Origin: Pseudeuparius sepicola
Lineage: Eukaryota > Arthropoda > Insecta > Coleoptera > Anthribidae
Reading direction: 5' to 3'
DNA length: 64,000 nucleotides
Assembly: GCA_963920635.1 (NCBI GenBank)
Contig: OY987298.1
Coordinates: forward strand, 144,744,257-144,808,256
Below are positions 45,375-57,300 of the stretch, piece after piece; position 1 is the stretch's first letter, and every line of letters starts with the position of its first letter. The position numbers were made by a program, and so were the translations under genes. Below the pieces are notes generated by a model. The model was not told where the DNA came from, did not search any database, and saw only the letters and a program-made list of their open reading frames with translations.

Positions 45375-48300
45375 ATGCGGTCGTTGGGGATATCGCTGTT
45401 AAGCCTGGCGCTGACTTCAGTGGTAATAGCGAACGCCTACTACCAAAAGAAGCAGTTCTACCCTTCCGTAGTGTACATTACAAAATCGAATCCTAGCATG
45501 GCTGTATGTAGGGCAATATGTTGTTGTTTTAAGGCTAATTGGAGTTTGTTGTAGGTCATTTATGTGCAGGCCTTCATAGGGGTGTGGATCGCTGGGAAGA
45601 TAATGAGAAAGATATTCTTCGGACAGTTGCGAACTACTGAATTCGAGGTGTGAAAGATTGACCCGATATTTATTATGATTATTTAAATTCATGATTCTTT
45701 GTTGTAGCATCTGATGGAACGCTCTTGGTATGCAATAACGGAGACATGTCTTGCGTTCACGGTGTTCAGGGATGACTTCAACCCGAAATTTGTGGCCCTA
45801 TTTACTTTGCTGCTGTTCCTCAAATCTTTTCATTGGTTGGCCGAAGACAGAGTAGATTATGTGAGTAAGCATTTATGCACTAAAGTAATCAATGATAAAA
45901 TTTGAAAGCTATTTCTGTAAGTACCACTTTTTCTTATCTTATGAGCAATTAGATAGTACCCAAATTAAGTGCCCAATTAATTAAATTATTATTTAAAAAG
46001 TTGGTCAAGCTTGTTTATCGAAACTGCATAAAGCTAAGTTCATACAGTTGCAAATCGTGGAAACGACTCTAATTTGGTTAATTTGAACATTGTCAGTCCA
46101 AATTAACCAATCAGAATCATTTTCGCGATTCGTTACTGTATGAACTAGCCTTAATGGTCTTGCAGGATCATCATTTTAGTGCATGTTTTCATTTTGCAAC
46201 AAAAGTAGAGGTACTCTTGTTTCATAACAATAAGATCTACCATTTGCGAATGAAATTGGCAAAAGGTGCCCTGCAGAATGGAACTCCATGTATATTTTTT
46301 GTACAAATTTTGTATATGGTGGACCAACACTATATTAAAGACCTGTGCATAGCGCTGTTTCAAGCGATCGCCACTGGCGCTACACGACGAAACAAATTTA
46401 CATGGTGGTTTTAGTTAAAACACCATTGTTTCAGAATCTTTTATAAAATAAAAACATGCAAAAATGTCTGTTACAACGAAGTTAATATTCAAAATAAAAT
46501 AAAATATTTGTTTGTTATGTCCCTCTAATTTGACAAGTTGACATGATATATTTCTATACATTTTCTTAAGAAAAGCAAGTCTAAAAGCAAGCAAGAGTTT
46601 TTGGTACCTCTTGGGTTTAAATGAAGTCTATGGCTAGTTGTAGTGTAAGTAAGCATTTCAGTTTCTTCTTTATATGGAGGACTATTAGTTCACTTTGGAG
46701 CTATAAACAAAATTTTCTATTTTCATTCTTGCATATGTTACAAAATACTCTTCCAAAATAATATCTAGAATTTTCGTTTCCTACTGCTGGTTGATCAGAT
46801 CATCCCATAGTTCCAAAATAGTGTTTATTCTTCTGCAATAATTCACCTAATGGTCTGTGCAGTGTGCATACCATTTTCTTCATGTGCATGGAAATTTCAT
46901 GTTATAACAAACAAATCTACCTATAAAAGCTGTGTTAATAGGATAAAACTGCCAAATACTGGACGCAAAGACAATTCGTTACCGTAAAAAGAAGGTAATT
47001 CGTAATAAAGCTGGATATTCAAAATTTCGACATTTTAAACGTCAGAAACTGACATACCAATAACCACAGAATACCCCCTATAACCTATAATAAGTCGCCG
47101 TTTTTTTCGTCGAGTAGCGCCACTCCTGTCCATAAACAACAATGAAATATGACGTTATGCTCGGGTCTTTAATATAGTGTCGGTCCAGGTATATGGGGTT
47201 TTGGACTTTTGGGGTCTCCAACGAACTGTCATGCTCAGCTAACAATGGCCGCTGAAGGACAAATGTTTACAAAATTTTTTGAAATGCTAAATGTTTAAAT
47301 TACGTTAAATTACTGTTTAAACTGTCTTGTTTTTGTTGTGTTGTTAATTGAGGGAGTAGAGGAAGTCAAGATAATGTTAGTTTTACCAGAATTCCAAGGG
47401 TTTTGAGTTTTAAAGGGGTCAGAAATAAAAAAAAATTCAAAAGGTTTTGGTAATCTAAAAAAATTATAGCGTCAAGCAGAGCTGGGCAGATCTATTTAAG
47501 AGGGGGTTGCCGACAGCGAAAGTGACGTTAGATTTCGTATTTTTTTAAGTTGTATAGCATAAAATCTAATAACATTTTACCTGGCAAAAATTTAGTACAA
47601 ACATCTCTGTCTTCATTTTAATCATAAGATAGTAAAAGCATATGCACTGGAATTATTATTTTTCCCAAGGTTTTCATAACCTATAAAACAAAACACTGCT
47701 TGTAAGATCTTATGATTAAAATGAAGACAGAGATGTTTGTATTAAATTTTTGCCAGGTAAAATGTTATTAGATTTTATGCTATACAACTTAAAAAAATAC
47801 GAAATCTAACGTCACTTTCGCTGTCGGCAACCCCCTCTTAAAAAAGATCGTTTTAAAGATCTAAGATCTTTAAAAGGATCTAAGATCGTTATAACGATCT
47901 AAGATCTTTTCCTCATTTGTTTTCGTTCATTTTTGAAACGTTTCTTTGTTTTTTTATATATATAATAATGTTTTATTTTTGAAGAATAAAAAATAGTGCT
48001 CTACTTAATTTGTTGTAGGAAGAAAAGTTTTTGTTTTTATATATCTACATATTTGTAAAATATGTTCTCATTTTGACCTCAATTGTTGTAAGTAGTTCGT
48101 TTTTGAAACATTTCTGTGATTTTTTATACAAAATAATTAATGTAAGTAGATAGGTAGGTATATATTTTTTAGAAGAATGAATAGTTTTGTACTAACAAGG
48201 ATTTTTCTTTTTATACATAATCTACATATTATTTCTAAAATATATGTATTACGAATTCAGTTACTTGTTACTAACGAGCATTCATTTAAAGCAGTTTACC

Positions 48301-51300
48301 TCAAGAGATCTCTAGGTCTCGGCTAAGTGCAAATTGTCAGAATTCGCGAAAAATGACAAATAATATAAACAAACTGACGTACATTTTACCTACAACTACA
48401 AGAACCTATTTTGAGGTCAAATTTAAATGAATGCTTTATGTTAATTTGTATTTTATTTTCAATTATCTATTTCTCAAAATTCCGAATTTTATAGCTAAGT
48501 TATAAAATAATAAATTGCATAAATAATCGGTGAACACGTTTTTACAAGAAAAGTCTAATTCTCCATAGGTATATCAACTGATTGATTACGTAACCAGTTC
48601 AGTTAGAGTAGTAATTTTACATAACTAGTTACGTAAAATTTTACTTTACACAACTAGTTACATAAAATAAAACTATAGACATCTATATCTATTAACTATA
48701 TAATATCATGAATTTTGTTTAAAGTTCTTAGATCATTTAGAGGATCTTAGATCGTTTAGAAGATCTTAGATTGTTTAGAAGATCTTAGATTGTTTAGAAG
48801 ATCTTAGATCGTTTAGAAGATCTTAGATCGTTCAAAAGATCTTAGATCGATTGATCTTTTTTAAATAGATCATTTTTAGACGATCTTTGATCTAAGATCG
48901 AGTTTGCATGAAAAGATCTATTTTTAAACGATCTTAGATCTTTATTTGAAAAACGATCTGATCTATGATCTAGATCGTTTTTGGCGCGATATTTCCCAGC
49001 TCCGAGTGTCCCCTGCTATGTCAACGCCTCCCCCTTCCAGATGGAACGCAGCCCGATCATCAGCTGGATATTCCACATCCGCGTCCTCAGCCTCCTGCTG
49101 CTGCTGCTCTCCCTCGACATGTACTTCGTCGGCCAGGCGTACCAGTCGACCGTGACCAAGGGCGCCTCCGTCCAGCTCGTGTTCGGCTTCGAGTACGCCG
49201 TCCTCCTCACCGTCGTCGTCAACATCGGCATCAAGTACGCCCTGCATTCGGTCGACCTGAACAGCGAGGCGCCGTGGGACAACAAGGCCGTGTTCCTGCT
49301 CTACACGGAGCTGGTCATGGGGCTGATCAAGGTCGTGCTGTACGTGGCGTTCGTCGCGATCATGGTCCGGATATACACGCTGCCGCTGTTCGCGTTCCGC
49401 CCGATGTACTACACGATAAGGAACTTCAAGAAGGCGTTCAGCGACGTGATACTGTCGCGGAGAGCGATACACAACATGAACACTCTGTATCCGGACGCGA
49501 CGGCGGAAGAACTGGAGGCGGCCGATAACGTCTGCATTATTTGCAGGGAGGAGATGATGACGGCTAGCAAGAAGTTGCCGTGCAACCATATATTCCACAC
49601 GTCGTGTCTGAGGTGAGCAATTAAAAAAATGGAATTTGTTTTCATAGCGAAAATTCAAGGAATTCCTGAGAAGTCAATTTTTTAATTTCACCTTGTTGTA
49701 TGGATGCATGTATGTATGTATAAACCAGGGACTCATTAAAATAAGGGGACCCAGCATGTCACAGTCTATCGCATAGGAAAAGTGAAGCCTTGAGGGGAAG
49801 TTTGTTTTCTGTAGACTCCAAGGAGACCACAAGGGGGCTGATACAAGGTTATGTTATATGTCGGTGTCCAACTGCCATCAGGTTTTATGTGACATGCCAG
49901 TGCCATAGATCCTAAAGGAGGCAAAATATTTCCCATCATAATTCACAATTTTTAAGTTTTCTAATTTCCAGATACTCAGATGTGTCGCTTAAAGGTAATG
50001 CGGCCGCCTGTAGTAGTCCCAATAATTGCAACCAGATTTTTCCTGTATCCCATTATGTGGGCATTACGTATACCCCGATTACTGTAAGAAGTCCCGATTT
50101 TGACAAAATCCCTAGGAATTTTCTATTAACCATGGGTACAACATTGGTATATGTGTCTCAACCAGTTAATGATGTCACTCATTGATTTATGATGTGAAAA
50201 AGTACCCAAGTGATACGAAAAAAAGAACATAATAAAATAAAAACCCTATTGCAATCACGATTATACCGCTATAAATAAAAATAACTATGACTACAACGCA
50301 TTTTAATAATAATTTCAAACGTCATGGAAACACTTTTCATTTTGGTATTTTGGTATAATCAGCTGCTTTTGGCAGCGTATATGTGCAGACTCAGGCAAAC
50401 TTAGCTTCTGTGTGTCAAAGTGACAGTGAAGATTTTCCAGATCATTCAAACTGGTTCAAACATTCGGAAGTGAAAATATTCGCGGGTTTTCTACATTTGG
50501 TGAGTTTTACCGTTATCTGTGTTGTTCTTGTTGTTGTTACTTTTCGTGTTATTAGTGCAAATGGGCTCGTTACTGACCTGAACTTGTGACCCGGTTGCAT
50601 TTTTTTGCTGCATTGACTTAGGATATCGAAATTACGAATTGACAGTCCCAGTAAGGACTTCTTAAAATAATTTGACTATACAGTGTGGATACAAATTGTG
50701 GAATATTCCTCATATTTCTTAAAATATTCCTCATATCAAAAACATGTTTTAAAAAAGTGTTAGGGGAAATTATTATTATTATTATGCATTATTATTACTA
50801 AACGGGAAATAATTACCCCCAACACTTTTATTAAAACATGTTTTTGATATGAGGAATATTTTAAGAAATAATAAGCAATATTCCACAATTTGTATCCACA
50901 CTGTATAAGTAGGTAGGGTTAGGATAAAGGAACCCTATAAGTAGGTAGTTCAAAACAAATCGTATTTCGAAAATTTTAAATTATTAAGTAGGTAGCTTCA
51001 GTCGGGTCTTTTTTAAAGAGTTTTTATCTACGACTACAAGTTTATTTTAAGTTTGTGAGGTACCTTGGGAGAGAAATAAAATTACAAAAATTTTGTAATG
51101 AACGCCGAGAAAAACTACATCATTAGGACTACTAGACCTAATCTTATTAGTCCAAGGGAAGAAAGTTCAAGTATACATATTACAAATGGATTGAGAAACC
51201 TGGTAACAAGGTGCAATAGCGACAAATTCTTAAATAAGCAAAATCGGCACTACTGACTTACCATGCTGGAAACCAAATTCAACTATAAAATAAATTTCTT

Positions 51301-54300
51301 TCATTTGACAGTTGCCACATTCTGCACTTGTATACACAAAATTGTCAAGTCTAATTTTTAGAAATCATGGAAACCATTATTAATTTTTACTAACAATCAA
51401 AGTACCTGTTATATTCATAGATTCTCCAATAAAATGGCATACTTGGCATCACCGAGACCATTAGAATGAGAAAAGAATAGGCCTCACTTTGGAAACTATA
51501 ATGCTGGGTCCCCTTACTTTAATGAGTCCCTGGTTATAACAAAGTTCAGAAGTCCTGCCAGTGAAAAATGCGGTATGTTATAAATAACAGAGTTTGTTAT
51601 ATCCGAACAAAATATATCCTATTCATAGGAATTTTGGATGGGTATTTCATATTCGTTTTTTATAACCGAGTGTCCATTATCTCCCGTGGTTGTTTTGGCC
51701 GAGTTCGACTGTATAGTCGTCTTGCCGAATAACTCGGACGTTGACAACTCGTTTAATATTTGCTGAACTCGCTAGATTGCCTGGATTGTCAGGAAAAAAT
51801 CAGGTGCCGCTCTGCCAACTGTTCTTCTTCTTCTTTTTCTCACAGCTTGATGCCAGTGACATATCGGAAGGGTTAATGCACTTACCGAAAGTTGCAAACA
51901 AAAAAATACTGAGACATTTCAAGAGGGAAAATAGCCAAAGCAATATAAGAAATTTATGCATAAACCTGTCCAAGTCGTTGAATGTTCTAGCCTTCCTATA
52001 AATTAACCATGGTGTAAACAAAAAATTGTAACAAAACATAAAATACAGCCCTGACATTCCTAACAGGTGAAAATTTATTGGCTTAATTAAAATTGTTCAA
52101 AACACTTATTGGCATAATTGAAATGGTTCAAAACATCGATAAAATTATATGTGGCAGTGTCTAAATAGCTGAAACCAACAAGATAAAACCGCATAAATAC
52201 ACTTTTGCGATCGAGTACGTCCCTGTTACCGAGTCTGGTGATACGAGCTTTTATTTACGCCAGGCGGAAGAATTTCTCGATTTTAGTATAGACTAAATTA
52301 AAAGATGGCTCAAGATAAATACAGATTTCGTAACTTCCATCGCAAAATCTTGCAATTTAATCATATAGGTCTTTTTGTTCTACCACGAAAAAATTAGAGG
52401 AGATTGTTATTGTAAAAAATATTCCGGAAAACACAAATATTTAGAAAATTGAAAAATATAGGTATGTTTGTGGAAAAAATACCTTTGGTGACATAATAAC
52501 AATGGTTTGCAAACTTCCTGAAAAAAAAAAATCTTGTCGAAATGGAGCCTACTGTTATTTAAGAAGCCCCATTCAGATTTTTCATATCGTGTTTTGTATT
52601 GCTATATAAGCCTAAAGTTTGACACACCCAGTACAAGGCCTTTGTTTTGCAATGTCATAATTTTATAATTATTGATCTAAGCAAAAAAATGATAAACATA
52701 CTCTCATTAAATTATTTTGTATACAAAGTAGTGAAACAAAAACATACAAACTGATGGATGCATTCCTAGCACATATATATTTTGTGCAAATTATTATTGC
52801 TACGTAAAATTAACATTTAGAGCAATTCAGAATTTAACAACCTTAATTAATTAATTTGATAGCAAAGTTGTCTCTAAACAATGTAGCTGTAACCATATAT
52901 TTTCCAGGATAAGAACTAAAAGCTAATTTAATTTAAGAACCTTAAATAATATGTCATTGTTATTTTTACATTTTAATCCCTATCTTTTTTTCACCAGGTA
53001 TATTTTCGACACATTATACAGGACTGAATTAATATAAATAAAAACAACCCAGTTTATTATAGTAGGTTCACTATTAAACCAGATTCACCTGGTAAAATTA
53101 TTAACTATTTGGAAACTATTGTTTCCAAATATTTGATGACACTCATATTTGCTTCAGTTTTTAACGATGTGGGTGACCTTGCTGGTGCGAACTTTGCTTT
53201 TGAAATAATTACCATGTAAAATTTTAATTTCCTTGGCCCACAAAAGTTATGCATTGCTTTTCATGTTGAAAAAAACAATACCTTACTAACTGCACGCTCT
53301 TTGAACTTTGTAGGAAAAACATACACCAATAGTATTTTCGTTTAGTTTAAATATTGGCATTGAAGTAGCTGAGTTGGAATAGGCATCTACAAAATTAGTA
53401 GATATTTGTGAATTATAAACTTGAACTTGGATAAACGAATAATATTTAGTAAGTAAATAAAGTATTTTAATTTTTTATTTGAACTTCAAACTATAATGGC
53501 TTCAAATTGTTTTGTAGTTTCAAAAAAAAAACATTGATGACTACTGACTTAGTGCTTATTATTTGACATCTGAAATATGAAGGCTTTGGATATAAAACTG
53601 ATTGATTATGATGAAATATATTTTTATTTTTATCTAAATATGTAATAATATCAAATTCATAGAATAATATTCATAGGTATATATATGAAAACTTAACAAT
53701 GGCTGGGTAAACAAGGTTTAATTAACGATATTATCATTACATTATCAACATAGCAAGTTATTTTTGTGCTACTTTGAATTGTAATCAGTTGGATGTTACT
53801 TTTAGCAGTTGAATTTGATAAAACGTAGCAGTTTAGTGATTTTAGAAAGTAAGTTTTTTGTTTTTTCTCTATTATTTTTTTATTACATATATTAATTTAT
53901 TAGAATAACCTGTTTTCAAGATCTAACTTCTCATAATAGACACATCTAGGTGGCACAGGGATATTAACATGTGACCTTGTAGAAATTCATGTCTGCAAAT
54001 ATCTGCAAATCAGATAAAATTTTGTTCAGAGTTCTGTATTCCAGAGTTGCGGACATGTAATAATCTTAAAATTCCAAAATTGAAGGAAATATCCAAGTAT
54101 TTTCTATTATGAATCAGCTAAGGCAAATCACGATAGAAGAGAACCATATCTTGTCGAAATAGTTATATAAAAATATAAGTTGTTTTAATTTTAAATCTAT
54201 ATTAGTTGAAGCTGTCGATGTACTTTTTTGCATTAGTATTATCTTTTTTTTAACGTCCCCGAGGTCCAGACTTGCCCCCATCTTTCGCGCCATATTTAAC

Positions 54301-57300
54301 AGCGGAGGATTTTCGGGGTCCCGAAAATACGCCTATTGAATTTCTAAAGGACCAAGGGTCCTTTTTTTTATTGTTTCTCCATGGGCCTTCTTTCCCATTT
54401 TGTTCTAAAATTTTAGACAGTTATACTGAAAACTTTTTTCCAATTAAATACAGGGCCGCATTAGAAAGAAGTGAGTCTCTACTCTTGAGCAAGTACTCCC
54501 TCGTACACGCAAGCAGATTTTCAAAATTTTTATATGTATCTTTTGAGTTTTAGAAGAAGCAGAAAATTTTATCACGAATAATTATTTCAGAAATTGAAGA
54601 TACATTTTTTTTCCATTTGTGGCAATATATTTATGGCGGTCTACTGGTAGTGACACTTATACAGGGTGTAACTGAACTGATGGTCAAAAATGAAACCACG
54701 TATTCTTGAAGTCAAAATAAGGGCACTTCTTCATATATTTTTTTCTCCTATGAGCCATAGTTTTTTTTATACAGAGCGTGGAAGTTTGGAGAAAAATACA
54801 CATATTTCTTAGTATCTCTAGAAGTATATGAGATATTTTCTTCAAACTTGGCGTTTCACATGAGCAGATGAGCCGTCAAACTTAAGGTTAACATGAAGCT
54901 TCTGAGGCTCCCAGTTGCGGAGATACAGGGTGTTATTAAAATTAATTATATCAGAAAAATATGAATACTCTGTATAATCGCATTTTTTTAATTAGTTTTG
55001 GTTGGTGAATAGAATGGTTAACAAAAAGTATCTCTTACTATTTTTTCATTTTCGCAGCAAAAACGATAATAAAAGAAACGTAACGCTATTATAGAATTAA
55101 ATTATTAAATGTTCGAAATGACCGCCGTCTCTTTCAATACACGCAACTATGCGTTTCCGCATGTTTATTATTGCCATTGGCAAGCCCATAGCAAAAGCGC
55201 ATATCAGTCAATTCTTCGAATGAAAATATCATTTTTCAAAATATTGATACAAAAGTGCAAAGTTGGCAGCCAAATGATTCAAATAATGCCGAGCCTAATT
55301 GACATCCACAGATTGTTAGATTTATTCATAAAATAACTTTTTTATTGCAGAATTGCCGTTCTTTGAAAATAAATAAGAAACGGCTGAGAATAAAAAAAAA
55401 TACTAAAAGACACTTTTTGTTAACCATTGAATTTACCAATAAGGATGTAAGATTAGCGAGTGTAAATGTAATAATTACAAGAAAAGATGATAATGGGCAA
55501 ACACTCAGTTAACAAAAAGAAAAAACTAGTAACCGCATACACGTGTTTCATGCTATTTGGCAATCATCAGTACGGTGTAACATTAACCAAATCAAAAGAT
55601 AGGCATGATTTGGGAAGCAACAAATGAAGTCCAGGCAGGAGCCAACAGCACATTTGCAGCTTCAGTCAGCACATCCCCTATTTTGGGGCTTGTACTAACA
55701 TCGCCACGGAGGCTGCTAAAGCGACCTGCGTGGAAATCTTCATAACCCAAGATACAATGACAATAAGGATGTAAGATTAGCGAGTGTAAATGTAACAATT
55801 ACAAGAAAAGGTGATAATGGGCAAACACTCAAAGTTAACAAAAAGAAAAAACTAGTAACCGCATACACGTGTTTCATGCTATTTGGCAATCATCAGTACG
55901 GTGTAACATTAACCAAATCAAAAGATAGGCATGATTTGGGAAGCAACAAATGAAGTCCAGGCAGGAGCCAACAGCACATTTGCAGCTTCAGTCAGCACAT
56001 CCCCTATTTTGGGGCTTGTACTAACATCGCCACGGAGGCTGCTAAAGCGACCTGCGTGGAAATCTTCATCAAAAGATAGATAGATTTGGTTAATGTTACA
56101 CCGTACTGATGATTGCCAAATAGCATGAAACACGTGTATGCGGTTACTAGTTTTTTCTTTTTGTTAACTGAGTGTTTGCCCATTATCACCTTTTATTGAA
56201 TTTACCATTCAAAAAAATTTTAAAATGCGATTATACAGGGTATTTATATTTTTCTGTAATAATTAATTTTAATAACACCCTGTATCTCTGCAACTGGGAG
56301 CCTCAGAAGCTTCATATTAACCTTAAATTTGACAGCTCATCCGCTCATGTGACACGCCAAGTTTGAACAAAATATCTCGTATACTTCTAGCGGTACTAAG
56401 AAATATGTGCATTTTTCTCCAAGTTTCCACGCTCTGTATAAAAAAAACTATGGCCTGTAGGAGAACCAAATATATGAAGAAGTGCCCTTATTTTGACTCC
56501 AAGAATACGTGGTTTCATTTTTGACCATCAGTTCAGTTACACCCTGTATGACGGTTATACCGTGTCCGCTGCTTAGCATTTCATTGCGAGATTCGATTTT
56601 ATCCGCAGGTCGTGGTTCCAGCGGCAGCAGACCTGCCCGACCTGCCGCCTGAACATACTGCAGAACCCGACAGCCACGGACCGCCAGCCGCCGCCGCCCC
56701 GCCCCCCGGCGCAGCCCCCGGCAGGCGGCGCCGGGGCCCCCAACCCGTTCGCCGTGCCGCACGCCGTGTTCGGGCAGCGGCAGGGCGGCGCGGAGGCGGG
56801 GGCGCCCGCCGAGCGGGTGGGGGCGGCCGCCTTCATGCCGCCCCCGTTCCCGTTCCCGCCGGCCCCGTTCATGGCGCCGCCGCCGCAGCCGCCGCGGGAC
56901 CTGGGCGCGCTGTCGCCCGACGAGCTGAGGCGGATGGAGCAGGCCGAGAGGGAGGGGGTCGAGGCGAGGATACAGTGCCTGAGGAATATACAGGTGGGCG
57001 GGAAAAACCGTTTTAATCGGGGACTCTAAAATAAGGGGACCCAGCATGTCACAGGAAGCTATTTATTCTGTGGTCACAGTCGTCACATACGAAAAGTGAA
57101 GCCTTGAGGGGAAGTTTGTTTTCTGTCGACTCCAAGGAGACCACAAGGGGGCTGGTGCAAGGATATGTTATATGTCAGTGTCCAACTGCCATCAGGTTTT
57201 ATGTGACATGCCAGTGCCGTAGATTCTAAAGGAGGCAAAATATTTCCCATCATAATTCACAATTTTTAAGTTTTCTAACTTCCAGATACTCAGATGTCTC

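Larger units (their letters stand above)
49724..51534 (-). mobile_element. Family C element with two insertions
   Basis: accagggactc...gagtccctggt ends are next to TATAA on both sides. Compared with 57018-58062 it has gained about 845 bp at the acgta/taagtaggtag site, made of element J (50064-50678) and a mariner-like MITE. Confidence 0.75.

Noticed and set aside
48735..48860. Regular 19-bp repeats resembling a CRISPR array
   Set aside because: The repeats are directly tandem with no unique spacers, and they form part of a palindromic transposon in a eukaryotic intron.
48963..49658. 231-codon minus-strand ORF opposite HRD1 exon 4
   Set aside because: It is an antisense shadow of a GC-rich coding exon with Arg/His-rich composition and no domain.
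56448..57047. 199-codon minus-strand ORF across HRD1 exon 5
   Set aside because: It spans the foldback end, exon 5 in antisense and a family C terminus, so it is a by-product of GC-rich sequence.
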